Positions 21,155 to 30,714 are shown, numbered from the stretch's first letter. The stretch: DNA of 64,000 nt from Stieleria sp. JC731 (GCF_020966635.1 NZ_JAJKFQ010000005.1:434001-498000), one strand, 5' to 3'. The notes: a model not told the origin generated them from the sequence alone. Made by a program: numbers and translations.

Positions 21155-22628
21155 TGTCATCGTCATCGGGTCAGGATTCAGTGGTTCAATCCTGTCGCGC
21201 ATCTTAGCAAGCCGCGGTCGTTCCGTTTTGATGTTGGACCGTGGTCGCCACCCTAGGTTCGCCATTGGTGAATCATCGACGCCGATCGCCGATCTGTTGT
21301 TGCGTCGTCTTGGCGAACGGTATGACTTTGATGATCTCATTGCGCTTTCAAGTTATGGTCGATGGCAATCACGTTTTCCAACACTGGCGTGCGGTAAAAA
21401 GCGAGGTTTCAGCTATTTCGATCATCGGCCTGGGCATCGGGAATTGGTCGAGTGTCGCCCGGGTAGCCGAAGCTTGCTGGTGGCTGCGAGTCCAAACGAT
21501 GAGGCCAGCGACACTCATTGGTATCGCAAAGACGTTGATGCCTATCACTTCCATAAAGCGGTAGAGGCCGGAGCACATGCGATTGAGCTCATCAATGTCG
21601 ACGCTGTGCTTCCTGGTGTGGATGGAAGCCAGCCGCGAGTTGAACTGTGTGATGGAACGACAGTCGAGGCCGACTTCATCGTGGACGCAAGCGGCGCTGG
21701 GGCCGTCACGGCAAAGTCGTTGGACTGCACCAAGCTGACTTCCCAATTAAAAACTCACAGTTGTGCCACATTCGCACACTTCAAGGGCGTTGCACCGTTC
21801 ACAGATGTTTTCAATCGTAGCAATGCCGACTCAAGGGCCGATGCTCCATTCGATTCCGATGATGCGGCGCAACATCATTTGATCGATGGAGGCTGGGTAT
21901 GGATGCTGCGGATGAACAACGGTGTGACCAGCGTCGGGGTAACGATGCAATTTGGGGATAGCGTTGAATCTGAGCTTGAATCGCAGCGTCGCTGCTATGA
22001 CTTGCTAGACCAACGTTTGTCAGACTATCCAAGTTTGCATCGGATATTGGCGGACGCCAGTCGTATCGAGCCAGCCGATGACATGGTCTGTTTGCCAAGG
22101 TTGCAGCGTCTTTATGATCCAGTGATTAGCCCCTCGTGTGTGATGACACCCACAACCGCGACGATGATCGATCCGTTGCATAGCACGGGGATCGCGCATG
22201 CGCTTGCCGGTGTCGATCGAATCGCTGATCTAGTGATTGACACTGGGTCTGATCGAGCGGAAGCGATGCGGTCCTATCGCGACAGCGTTTTGGACGAAGC
22301 GAAGTTCATTGATCAAATCGTCCACATGGCGTATCAGAGCATGCCATCGTTCAAGCGTTTTACGGCTGCTTCGATGGTTTACTTTGCCGCTGCGATACAA
22401 TGTGAAGAGTTGATCATGGCCGGTTCAATACCTGAGAAGCTTTGGATGGCGGGCGACTCGCAAGTTCAACAAATTGTCAAGCAATGTGCAGAAGTTTTGC
22501 AATCCGATGTCAGTGATTGCGAAGCAAGCGATCAGGTTCGTGAGCTGATCGCACCGATCAACGAAGTCGGGTTGATGGATGATCAGTTGAGCAACCGCTA
22601 TGCTTACACAGCGACAAAAACCGCCTGA
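21141..22628 (+). CDS. FAD-dependent oxidoreductase of the flavin halogenase-like group
   Basis: A 495-aa flavoprotein. The FAD-binding Rossmann motif is at the N-terminus (VIVIGSGFSGSILSRILA). The GESSTPIADLLLR segment right after it is characteristic of flavin-dependent halogenases and their relatives. DPLHSTGIAHALAG fits the second FAD contact. The usual halogenase WxWxIP motif reads instead as GGWVWMLRMNNG, so halogenation cannot be assumed; hydroxylation or reduction (geranylgeranyl-reductase-like) is possible. The start ATG lies inside the radical SAM gene (14-bp overlap). A D-2-hydroxyacid dehydrogenase gene begins 64 bp downstream. Confidence 0.83.
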   Translation: MKQYDVIVIGSGFSGSILSRILASRGRSVLMLDRGRHPRFAIGESSTPIADLLLRRLGERYDFDDLIALSSYGRWQSRFPTLACGKKRGFSYFDHRPGHRELVECRPGSRSLLVAASPNDEASDTHWYRKDVDAYHFHKAVEAGAHAIELINVDAVLPGVDGSQPRVELCDGTTVEADFIVDASGAGAVTAKSLDCTKLTSQLKTHSCATFAHFKGVAPFTDVFNRSNADSRADAPFDSDDAAQHHLIDGGWVWMLRMNNGVTSVGVTMQFGDSVESELESQRRCYDLLDQRLSDYPSLHRILADASRIEPADDMVCLPRLQRLYDPVISPSCVMTPTTATMIDPLHSTGIAHALAGVDRIADLVIDTGSDRAEAMRSYRDSVLDEAKFIDQIVHMAYQSMPSFKRFTAASMVYFAAAIQCEELIMAGSIPEKLWMAGDSQVQQIVKQCAEVLQSDVSDCEASDQVRELIAPINEVGLMDDQLSNRYAYTATKTA

Positions 22629-22692
22629 GTTCCGTGTCAGTTGAACTGGCGGATTTGTAGCCGATGAGCTACACGCAACCGGAGAAAGGACC

Positions 22693-23655
22693 ATGGATAG
22701 ACCAAGAATTTTGTTAACACGACGTTTGCCTCCTCTCGCAATGCAGCGTCTTCATTATAAAGCCGAGGTCGTGCATGGCGATCTTGACCAGGATCTTTCA
22801 CGACACGAGTTGCTTGAACGAATCAAAGACGTTGACGGGTTGCTTTGCCTATTGACCGACAAGGTTGATGCCGAGCTGATGGATGCGGCTGCTCATTTGA
22901 AAGTCGTGTCGAACTACGCCGTTGGATACAACAATATCGATGTTGCTGCTGCGACGGAGCGTGGTCTCGTGGTTACGAACACTCCGGGGGTTTTGACCAA
23001 CTGCACGGCGGATATGGCGTGGGCATTATTGATGGCTGCTGCACGTCGGGTGCTCGAAGGCGACGCGCTCGTTCGAAGCGGAAACTGGACCGGTTGGGAG
23101 CCACTGCAGTTACTGGGCACCGAAGTCTCCGGTGCCACCATCGGATTTGTCGGCATGGGAAGAATCGCGAAAGCGACAGCCAAACGAGCAGCAGCTTTTG
23201 ACATGAAATTGCTTTACTGGAACCGGACCCGACTGGATTCATCAGAGGAAGCAGAGTTGGGACTGGAGTACCGTGAGTTTGGTCAGCTATTCCCAGAGTG
23301 CGATTTTGTCTCTGTCCATGTCGCACTCACGGATCAAACAAAGCATTTGATCGGGCCTGCGGAGTTCGAATCGATGAAGCCAACTTCCATTTTGATCAAC
23401 ACCGCACGGGGGCCGGTCGTTGATGAGTCTGCTTTGGTGTGGGCTCTGGAGCAGGGGCAGATCGGTGGGGCAGGATTGGACGTTTTTGAAAACGAACCGA
23501 TCGTTGAAGAAGAACTCAGGTCGATGGAAAACGTCGTTTTGGCCCCTCATCTGGGTAGCGCAACGATTGCTACACGTGAGAAAATGGGGGAAATCGCGGT
23601 GCAAAATTGTCTAGCCGTCTGCCGTGGCGAGCAGCCGCCGCACCGTGTGAATTAG
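22693..23655 (+). CDS. D-isomer-specific 2-hydroxyacid dehydrogenase (glyoxylate/hydroxypyruvate reductase-like)
   Basis: An NAD(P)-dependent reductase of 2-keto acids. The 320-aa protein has the family layout: an N-terminal catalytic half with VSNYAVGYNNIDV, the nucleotide loop GFVGMGRIAKATA (about 155-167), LINTARGPVVDESALV with the substrate arginine, the glutamate in FENEPIV, and the histidine in LAPHLGSAT. It is closest in look to glycerate dehydrogenase/glyoxylate reductase. The start ATG has a good ribosome site (GGAGAAAGGA) 64 bp after the flavoprotein gene. It probably ends the three-gene unit. Substrate is not determined. Confidence 0.93.
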   Translation: MDRPRILLTRRLPPLAMQRLHYKAEVVHGDLDQDLSRHELLERIKDVDGLLCLLTDKVDAELMDAAAHLKVVSNYAVGYNNIDVAAATERGLVVTNTPGVLTNCTADMAWALLMAAARRVLEGDALVRSGNWTGWEPLQLLGTEVSGATIGFVGMGRIAKATAKRAAAFDMKLLYWNRTRLDSSEEAELGLEYREFGQLFPECDFVSVHVALTDQTKHLIGPAEFESMKPTSILINTARGPVVDESALVWALEQGQIGGAGLDVFENEPIVEEELRSMENVVLAPHLGSATIATREKMGEIAVQNCLAVCRGEQPPHRVN

Positions 23656-23872
23656 TCGGCGAATGTCCAGCTGCATACGGAAACTGTCACCCATGTGGCG
23701 TAGAAAGCTTTCGAGATACTTGCAGCGTGGGGCGATAACAGCAATTTGGCTAGCTCGGCTGGGCAGCCTACGATCGCTATGACCTGAATGATTGATCAGG
23801 AGTGAAAACCCTACAGAGCCTTCACGGTCCTGATCATGCATTTCGTTGACCGAATACGGCAGGACGACTACG

Positions 23873-26845
23873 ATGCAAACGCGGGAATTGCGTGACCAAA
23901 CGCAGTTTTGGATGCCCGCCGACCGCGTCAGCCACGAATCGCGACGCCCTTATCTACTTTTCCAGTACCGTTCGATGGAACACGGACAAACTCCAACCGA
24001 CGATGAAACGGTAATCCGTCGTGCTTCGAGTGAACCGTCCGGGGCGCATGCGAGTGATGCGTTGCCCAAGCACGGTTCGTCGGTCACTGCGACGACTGAC
24101 GACGTGCTAGTCGAAGGTCTTGATGAAGCCAAAACGATCATTCGGCAAATCCAAAGGCCGGATAGCGGCGCGAGATCGGGGCGGACGCCTGCAGAGATTG
24201 CAAAGGTTCTGGTCGGGAAACAACTCAATCAGTATTACTTGGATGCGCTGATTGGTGGCGGAGGTATGGGAGCCGTTTTTCGTGCTCACGATCAACGACT
24301 CGATCGAATCGTTGCTTTGAAGGTCATTCCGTTCGTCGGAAATGATCCCGAGCTACAGCGGAGGTTTCGAAATGAAGCTCAGAACGCAGCGAAGTTAGAC
24401 CACCCACGAATCGCGCGTGTTTTCGATGCCGGTGACTACGATGATTGGCACTACATCGTTTTCGAATACATCCACGGGATCAACCTTCGTGACCTAGTTC
24501 AAGATCGCGGAGTCCTATCGCTCGATGATGCGGTGCTCTACACATCACAGGTGACACGTGCACTGGAACACGCGTCCCAACGAGGAATCGTACACAGGGA
24601 TATCAAGCCCTCGAACTTGTTGGTTTCAGAAGATGGGTCTGTAAAACTAGTCGACATGGGTTTGGCTCGTAGTGATAACTTAGAGCTCAGCGAGGACATG
24701 ACCGCCAGTGGTGTTACACTTGGCACGTTCGACTATATCTCTCCCGAGCAGGCGCTTGATCCACGAGACGCCGATATTCGCAGCGATCTCTATTCGCTCG
24801 GTTGCACTTTGTATTTCATGCTCACCGGCGAGCCACCGTACACCGGTGGTACGATGCTGCAAAAGTTGATCAGTCACGGAAACGCGCCGCTTCCAGATCC
24901 ACGTTCGATGCGTCCGGATCTTCCAGAAGAAGTTGTTGCGGTGATGCATCGGATGATGGCGAAGGATCCGAAAGCGCGATACCAAACCGCAAGTGACTTG
25001 CTTGCCGATTTGCGTGAGCTGGCTTACAGGTTCGATTTGAATCGCGCCCGCGCCGGGGTGGGAGTTCCCGTCGCAGCGTCAAACGATGGACTGCAACGTT
25101 TGCAGTTTCATTTGCCATGGATGTTGGCTGCTTTGTTGATTCTGATGGTTGCTGGCTATTTGGAATTACAGTCAACCGCAACGCGAGAGGCATTCATCAT
25201 CAGCCGGCCTCAACCCGCCTTGCGTGGGGCTTCTGCAAATTCAGCTGATGTGGGACAAGCAGCAAGTCCACTTAACGACTCGTCTGTGCCCAATGACAGT
25301 GCGGCAGTTGGCGATGGGAATACTGCTTCGTCTGCGATTGCGACATCGGTCCCTGGCAATCCGACAACTGAAAAAACATCGACGCAAGAACGACCACCAG
25401 TCGTCGATGCAGATGGACTGTCTGAAGCCGCTGCCCTTCCGCCCCGTTTTACAGGCAAATTGCCGTTTCCAAACGAAATTGCATCTGCCGCAGAATCTAA
25501 TACTGCTCCAAAGGTCAATCCGAAAGATTCCGAAACGGTTCGAATCGATCGGACGATGGATGCCAATCGACCGAATAGTAGCGATGCCAATGTGACTTCC
25601 AAATCAGCAACGCCGGCGCCGTCTTCCGGGAATGGGACGTCCTCGACTGCAACGGCGGCGATCGCATTGCCAGCTAGCGATGTCGTGCGTGTTGTCCCAC
25701 CCAGCTTGTTGGCGTTGGCCAGCAACGATGGTGAAATCGACCGCGACACCGATGGTGCCGCCCTCTGCCCGACGCTTGATGAGGCGTTAAAGTTGGCTGA
25801 TCGGCTGGGAGTCAATCGAATTCAGCTGGCTACTCCACGCGTGGTCACCGGTAAAGTCGTGATACCTCGCGACAACATGGTGATCGAGTCGACTCTCGAC
25901 CGGACAATGATTCGAATGGTTTCGACCGACACGTTGGCAATCGGTCGTAGCGAAATGATGGTCATCGGCAGCCATCGTACTCACTTTAAAAACATTGACT
26001 TTCACTGGGAACTTGCGCAAGAGCAAGTCGATGGCGGTTCAATGTTCGTGATGAACGACAACCGCTTGTCCGAATTTGAAAACTGTTCCTTTACGCTGGT
26101 TAATAAAGCGATCCACGACGGTGTGTGCTTCTTTCAGGTAAAGACACAAACGGACGCTATTGCTGGTGCTGTCGAAAAACAAGATGCCACGTTGCCATTG
26201 GTAGCGCTCGTCTTGAACAATGCGGTTGTTCGGGGGGAAGCTGATTTCATTAAGATGGATCAGGCCGCGGCGCTGCAGCTAGTTTGGAACAATGGGCTGC
26301 TGGCTGTCAGTGGGCGAATGATCGACACCGCTGGTGCCGGTGTGCGTCCGGTTTCATTGATCACCAGCACGATTCAACTTTCACTTTCCAACGTAACCGC
26401 GGAGATACCACGTGGTGTCTTGAGAATGCGTTTGGGCCCAAACGGATCGTATCCCGTTTCGATCGAACGCGAAGCCAACCAATGTGTTTTCTTGGTTGAT
26501 GAAGGTCAGCCACACTTCGAAATTATTGGTGTCGAATCGCTTGCCACCGAACAGGACTTACTTCGACTTCGTGGCGAAGACAACGTTTATGTTGGCGCGC
26601 CGACTTTGACAGATCCGATTCTCTATGTCGCCGATATCGGTGGCAACACCGCCATGTATTTGATGTCGGAGCTGAATGAAGGCAATCTTGCCTGGATCAA
26701 CGAAAACGGACCCCGCTGGTCGGTAAGATGGTCAAATGTAAGACCAACAACACAAACCTATCATTTGCTGACTCCTGCAACTTACCGCCAGGACGGAGCA
26801 ATCTTTTTTGGCTTTCGTGAGCTCGACTTGCCTTCGCTACCTTAA
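23873..26845 (+). CDS. membrane Ser/Thr protein kinase (PknB type) with beta-helix-like ectodomain
   Basis: From ATG 23873 (ribosome site AGGA 8 nt upstream) the protein has 990 aa; an upstream TTG is less likely. The kinase domain spans about 114-390: Gly loop IGGGGMGAVF (about 128), ALKVIPF lysine, HRDIKPSN (about 240), DMG in place of DFG (about 261), and the GTFDYISPEQA activation segment. A transmembrane helix (LPWMLAALLILMVAGYLEL) lies at about 413-433. Next comes a long Ser/Thr/Asn-rich linker, then about 350 residues whose spacing (VIESTLDRTMIRMVSTDT, FKNIDFHW, FENCSFTLVN) suggests a right-handed parallel beta-helix. The fold is inferred from the repeated short hydrophobic steps. It is convergent with the ABC exporter operon, 12 bp away. 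Confidence 0.9.
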   Translation: MQTRELRDQTQFWMPADRVSHESRRPYLLFQYRSMEHGQTPTDDETVIRRASSEPSGAHASDALPKHGSSVTATTDDVLVEGLDEAKTIIRQIQRPDSGARSGRTPAEIAKVLVGKQLNQYYLDALIGGGGMGAVFRAHDQRLDRIVALKVIPFVGNDPELQRRFRNEAQNAAKLDHPRIARVFDAGDYDDWHYIVFEYIHGINLRDLVQDRGVLSLDDAVLYTSQVTRALEHASQRGIVHRDIKPSNLLVSEDGSVKLVDMGLARSDNLELSEDMTASGVTLGTFDYISPEQALDPRDADIRSDLYSLGCTLYFMLTGEPPYTGGTMLQKLISHGNAPLPDPRSMRPDLPEEVVAVMHRMMAKDPKARYQTASDLLADLRELAYRFDLNRARAGVGVPVAASNDGLQRLQFHLPWMLAALLILMVAGYLELQSTATREAFIISRPQPALRGASANSADVGQAASPLNDSSVPNDSAAVGDGNTASSAIATSVPGNPTTEKTSTQERPPVVDADGLSEAAALPPRFTGKLPFPNEIASAAESNTAPKVNPKDSETVRIDRTMDANRPNSSDANVTSKSATPAPSSGNGTSSTATAAIALPASDVVRVVPPSLLALASNDGEIDRDTDGAALCPTLDEALKLADRLGVNRIQLATPRVVTGKVVIPRDNMVIESTLDRTMIRMVSTDTLAIGRSEMMVIGSHRTHFKNIDFHWELAQEQVDGGSMFVMNDNRLSEFENCSFTLVNKAIHDGVCFFQVKTQTDAIAGAVEKQDATLPLVALVLNNAVVRGEADFIKMDQAAALQLVWNNGLLAVSGRMIDTAGAGVRPVSLITSTIQLSLSNVTAEIPRGVLRMRLGPNGSYPVSIEREANQCVFLVDEGQPHFEIIGVESLATEQDLLRLRGEDNVYVGAPTLTDPILYVADIGGNTAMYLMSELNEGNLAWINENGPRWSVRWSNVRPTTQTYHLLTPATYRQDGAIFFGFRELDLPSLP

Positions 26846-26857
26846 ATAGCGAACGGA

Positions 26858-27910
26858 TTATTTGGACGTCGGTTCTCGGTCGATCATGACTTCGACAGGG
26901 ATTCCGATCGGGAGCTCGACACCATCAGCTAGGTCAATCCACACACGGCGTGAATGAGTGTCATTGCGTTCCCCTGCCCACCCGCCAAATATTTTCTTTG
27001 GCTCCATCCGCGGTTCAATCTCAGTGACGGTGCCTTCGAAAGTCTTGCCAGGCAATGCATCAACCGTCACGATGCAGCGTTGGCCTTCGCTGACTCCGAG
27101 CGCATCCCGTTCGTCAACATCTGCAATAACACGCAGTTGACTCGCATCGACGACTTGGATGGCCGGTGACGGAGATTCAGGGCTAATCCACTCGCCAGGG
27201 TGAACATCAACATTAAGTACGACTGAATCACATGGCGATTTAACATCGCAACGGTCGACGTCGATTTCCGCCATTCGCAGCTGAGCTTTTGCCGAAGCGA
27301 TTTCGGCATCAGCAGCAAGAAGGTCCGCTGGTCGAGGGTCTGCCTTGATGGTTTCAAGCCGCTGACGCGAGGCTTGCAATAACGCTAAAGTCGAATCGTG
27401 CGTCGAGCGGTAGTCTTCGAAACCTTGGGTGCTGATGGCGTTGCGTTCATAAAGCTTCTTCGCACGATCAAAACGCGCTCGCGCTCCGTCATATTGTGCT
27501 TGCGCGGATTCAGCCTCTTGTCGTGCCGCATCTATTTCGCTCTGACGGGCTCCGGCGACAAGTCGCATCCGTCTTGCTTGTGCTGCTTCCAATTGAGCAG
27601 CAGCTAATTCGCGTTGTGCTTCATAGCGTCTGGCATCCAAACGGAACAAGGTCGTGCCTTCGGCAACACGGTTTCCGCGTTCGACAGGAATCGAATCGAC
27701 TCGTCCGGGGAATTGTGGGCGAATAGAGATTGCTTCTGAACGACCTTCGACCCGACCCGCTGCATGGATTTGAGGGCCAATGGCTGAGGGATCGATTCCC
27801 AAGTTCAATGGCTGCAGGCGAGGCGGCAAATGTGACTGCTGTTGGTCAATCGCGATCATCAGTCCAGTGCCAGCAGCGGCAATGGTCGCGGCGAGGATCA
27901 ACTGTTTCAT
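26858..27910 (-). CDS. HlyD-type membrane fusion protein of an ABC exporter
   Basis: The 350-aa adaptor links an inner-membrane ABC exporter to an outer-membrane channel. An N-terminal membrane anchor (MKQLILAATIAAAGTGLMIA) precedes a biotinyl-lipoyl half-motif (GRVDSIPVERGNRVAEGTTLFRL), a long alpha-helical hairpin rich in Ala/Arg/Glu (about 100-215), and a second half (DVKSPCDSVVLNVDVHPGEW). Its ATG overlaps the stop of the ATPase gene (ATGA) and has a strong site, GGGAGG. The composition resembles DevB of the cyanobacterial DevBCA glycolipid exporter. No TolC gene is seen in the window. Confidence 0.93.
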   Translation of the reverse strand: MKQLILAATIAAAGTGLMIAIDQQQSHLPPRLQPLNLGIDPSAIGPQIHAAGRVEGRSEAISIRPQFPGRVDSIPVERGNRVAEGTTLFRLDARRYEAQRELAAAQLEAAQARRMRLVAGARQSEIDAARQEAESAQAQYDGARARFDRAKKLYERNAISTQGFEDYRSTHDSTLALLQASRQRLETIKADPRPADLLAADAEIASAKAQLRMAEIDVDRCDVKSPCDSVVLNVDVHPGEWISPESPSPAIQVVDASQLRVIADVDERDALGVSEGQRCIVTVDALPGKTFEGTVTEIEPRMEPKKIFGGWAGERNDTHSRRVWIDLADGVELPIGIPVEVMIDREPTSK

Positions 27911-28656
27911 ATGAACCTCCCGTTTTCCATTTCGCAGATGCGGTCCGCATAGCTATAAATCCGCGGGTCATGTGTCACGACCACTGTTGATGTGTTGAAC
28001 TCGTTGGTCAGTTCCTGAAGCAAGTCCATCACGCCTTTTCCTGATTGGCTGTCCAGTGCCGCGGTTGGTTCATCGGCCAAGATTAACTTCGGTTGCCCGA
28101 CCACAGCGCGGGCTAACGCGACTCGCTGGCATTGCCCAGGACTCATTGACGACGGCAAAGCATTCACGTGGTCACCCAGACCCATGCGAGCGAGCAGTTT
28201 TGCTGACGTCTTTCTTGCTTCGTGAAGCGGAGTTCCATGCATCGACAATGGAATGGCGACGTTGTCTTGCGCATCGAGTCCGTCGATCAACTGAAATTTT
28301 TGGAAGACGAATCCAATCATTTCTCGTCGAATGATTGTCCTTTGCTGTTCGTCTAAACCATCAACGCGACGATTGAAAAAACAAAGTTGCCCGTCATCTG
28401 GGGTCAGCAATAGACCCAGGATTGAAAGGAGCGTTGTCTTTCCGCTTCCAGATGGCCCAACCAGAAAGACGCACTCTTTCTCTTTGACTTGAAAATCGAT
28501 GCCATCCAAAATCGGACGAGGCGTCCCGCCGATAACGTAGGACTTCGTGATCTGCGAGGCATTGATCGCTGTCCGTTGCTGCGAAGACTTGTCAGTCGTA
28601 GGTGGCACGACTGCAGGTGCGATCGTTGATGGGAAAGATGTGTTTGTAATGTTCAT
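27907..28656 (-). CDS. ABC transporter ATP-binding protein (MacB/LolD/DevA group)
   Basis: The 249-aa ATPase has Walker A GPSGSGKTTLL, Q-loop FVFQKFQLIDGLDAQDN, signature MSPGQCQRVALARA (SPGQ rather than LSGGQ), Walker B LILADEPTAALD and the H-loop VVVTHDP. The Q-loop context and length place it in the LolD/MacB-type group that serves FtsX-fold permeases. It overlaps both neighbours by 4 bp (ATGA), so permease, ATPase and fusion protein are one translationally coupled operon. The first 30 residues are a poorly conserved extension. Confidence 0.95.
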   Translation of the reverse strand: MNITNTSFPSTIAPAVVPPTTDKSSQQRTAINASQITKSYVIGGTPRPILDGIDFQVKEKECVFLVGPSGSGKTTLLSILGLLLTPDDGQLCFFNRRVDGLDEQQRTIIRREMIGFVFQKFQLIDGLDAQDNVAIPLSMHGTPLHEARKTSAKLLARMGLGDHVNALPSSMSPGQCQRVALARAVVGQPKLILADEPTAALDSQSGKGVMDLLQELTNEFNTSTVVVTHDPRIYSYADRICEMENGRFI

Positions 28657-29780
28657 GCTTGGAGCGCCGTATGAGGATCAATTCGACGCACTCTTAAGTA
28701 TGGCAAGCCGGACGCAAACAGGCAGATGCAGAAAATCAGCACTGCACATCCAACATAAAGCATGTTCGGAATTTCGATCGTTGCGCGAGGTGTGCTCAGT
28801 AAGGCTTGCAAAATGACGGTAATGGCAATTCCGATGGCGATACCAATGGTTGCGACCGTTGCTGATTGAAGGATTAGGATGCTGAGCAATTCTTGCTCGC
28901 TCAGACCGATCGCGCGAAGGGTGGCGTATTCGGAAATTCGGTCCAAGACCATCGCGTAGAGGGTTTGCCCTACCATGACGAGACCGACAAGCAGTCCGAG
29001 TAGCGTGGCCGCACCGAAGCTAATTCCGAGTCCTGTTCGGGTCATCCAAAAGTTAATGCTGACCGATGCATACTCATCGCTTGGCATCGCTTCGACATCT
29101 GGAAGGATCGCTTCGATTTGGCGGCAGATCGCTGCACTGTCGGCACCGGGCGTGACTCGGGCAAGCAAATACGACGTTCGCGTCGGATCGCTACCCATGA
29201 TGTCGAGTACACGTTCGTAGTTCGTGAAGATATAGGGCGTGACTAAAAAGCTGAGGATGCCGTTACACTTTGCCGCAATTCGCACTCGACGCCCATTGAT
29301 CTCACGAGTCTCACCGATTTGAGGACTCATCAATTTGTCATCGTCACAAGCGTCGACCACGATCGCATCGTCGAGCTGCAATGCGTGTGAGGGGCCCTGT
29401 TCGATCTCGAAGGCTCTTCCAATATTTGTGGTCTCCGGAACGCCAACCAAAACAACGTTTTCGTAGCCGCCGTTCGGAAGACTCATCTCACTGAATTCAA
29501 CCCGAAGTGGTTGAACGTCTTCGACTCCGTTGACGCCTTCAACAACATGTCGCCAGCGTTCTGGAATCGAGTGAGCGAAGTCAACGTTGTGCATGCCGCG
29601 GTGCCCGATCCAGATATCGGCGTTTCCACGGTCCACGAGCATGCTGGCCTTTTGGATCAGGCCAACGAACAGTCCACCTTGGATGTTTACCAAGACGACG
29701 GAGAAAATGACGCCAACCAAACCGGCAATCAACTTACCGCGATCGTGAAATAGTGTCCGGTAAGCAAGATTCCAACGCAT
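28653..29780 (-). CDS. ABC transporter permease, FtsX/MacB fold (DevC-like)
   Basis: The 375-aa inner-membrane protein has an N-terminal helix (about 16-38), a periplasmic domain of about 200 residues (from WIGHRGMHNVDFAHSIPE to about 250) and three C-terminal helices. The loop YATLRAIGLSEQELLSILI is the conserved FtsX-type coupling element. The WIGHRGM segment and overall length fit DevC rather than MacB, whose ATPase is fused. It is the first gene of the exporter operon. Transported molecule unknown; glycolipid or lipoprotein are family precedents. Confidence 0.93.
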   Translation of the reverse strand: MRWNLAYRTLFHDRGKLIAGLVGVIFSVVLVNIQGGLFVGLIQKASMLVDRGNADIWIGHRGMHNVDFAHSIPERWRHVVEGVNGVEDVQPLRVEFSEMSLPNGGYENVVLVGVPETTNIGRAFEIEQGPSHALQLDDAIVVDACDDDKLMSPQIGETREINGRRVRIAAKCNGILSFLVTPYIFTNYERVLDIMGSDPTRTSYLLARVTPGADSAAICRQIEAILPDVEAMPSDEYASVSINFWMTRTGLGISFGAATLLGLLVGLVMVGQTLYAMVLDRISEYATLRAIGLSEQELLSILILQSATVATIGIAIGIAITVILQALLSTPRATIEIPNMLYVGCAVLIFCICLFASGLPYLRVRRIDPHTALQA

Positions 29781-30229
29781 CGTTTGGATCGGCCGATTGG
29801 CCGTTGATCACTTTATCGAGGGGACTTCGTAGACGGGCCGCTATAGTTCGCCATCGGACACCTATCCGTGGAACTTCAATTGACTCCCTCTTACAAAAGC
29901 CAGATGAGGGACGTCCAGCTCGATAAAGTCTAAAGACCGGGATAACCGGTACTTGAAACTGATATGGCATGGCCAGAGGCCGGTCTAGGATCTATGAAAC
30001 ATGAATGTTTCACGGGTTTCGGCCGAGATGATGACGCCAGTATTGGGGCATCGCCCACAGCCCCGTTGATGCTGCATCAGCGATTGATGTAGCGGAATGT
30101 GACGGATCAATCGCCGTAGGAATGATGATGTCAGTTCGATCGAATTCACGATGGAATCGGGCGACGACGAGATGACTTGCTTTATTACGGTGGTGAAGGT
30201 GTGGTTTCTGTGTTCGAGAGGGCGATTTG
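29781..30229. other. intergenic stretch upstream of the ABC exporter operon
   Basis: The 449 bp between the exporter operon and the small coiled-coil protein gene hold the promoter region of the exporter (read leftward) and the palindrome at 29995-30012. A 78-codon minus-strand reading frame here (29734-29970) overlaps the permease gene and shows no protein-like pattern. Confidence 0.5.
29995..30012. promoter_or_regulatory. perfect 8-bp-arm palindrome, candidate operator
   Basis: TGAAACAT-GA-ATGTTTCA. It lies about 215 bp upstream of the start of the ABC permease gene. The two-base centre fits a dimeric repressor or activator site. No regulator gene is nearby to pair with it. Confidence 0.4.
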
Positions 30230-30652
30230 CTACCGCTTGGCCTCGGCCTCCAAAACCGACACTCGCTTCTCCAAGGCCTCGACGCGTTTGGTTAGGCGAA
30301 TGACTACTTGTCGAAGATCGTAATCATTCATCTGTGGTGAGGTTGGTTCATCGGAGCCAGCTCGGAAAGGATTTGGGGCTGGTTCCCAAGCTTGCAATTG
30401 TTCCTCAATCGCTTCGATCTTAGCTTCGACTCCCGGACGGTTCGGGTGCTTCGATCCCATCGACTCGAGATTCTTTTTTAGCAGCTTTCGCTCTTCCCAC
30501 AGCTGTTTGCCGCGTTCGGTTAGCAACGCGGCTTTCGGTGCTTCGTCGTCCGAAGGTGCTTTGCTTCCGATTTGAGCCTTCAAAGCAGAACCGAAAAGCA
30601 GCAAAAGTATCGCGACGTTGACGGTATGTGATTTGAACAATCGCTGAATCAT
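30230..30652 (-). CDS. small exported protein with C-terminal coiled coil, unknown function
   Basis: The 140-aa protein has a signal peptide or anchor (VNVAILLLLFGSALKA, about 11-26), a charged helical middle (LWEERKLLKKNLES), a Pro/Ser-rich spacer and a C-terminal heptad-like segment (VVIRLTKRVEALEKRVSVLE). I recognise no family. It lies 62 bp downstream of the YdcF-like gene on the same strand and may end that transcription unit. The composition and leader make it a credible gene. Confidence 0.65.
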   Translation of the reverse strand: MIQRLFKSHTVNVAILLLLFGSALKAQIGSKAPSDDEAPKAALLTERGKQLWEERKLLKKNLESMGSKHPNRPGVEAKIEAIEEQLQAWEPAPNPFRAGSDEPTSPQMNDYDLRQVVIRLTKRVEALEKRVSVLEAEAKR

Positions 30653-30714
30653 TTTTTTATCGCTATGAGAGTGCGAAGACGGAGAGTTTCAGGTAGCCAG
30701 TGGAGCCCTTCAGT

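Noticed and set aside
21141-22628. Calling the flavoprotein a tryptophan halogenase.
   Set aside because: The diagnostic WxWxIP motif is not intact and no chlorination-related partner is present; only the broader group is supported.
29734-29970. A 78-codon minus-strand frame upstream of the ABC permease.
   Set aside because: It overlaps the permease gene and has no protein-like composition or ribosome site.
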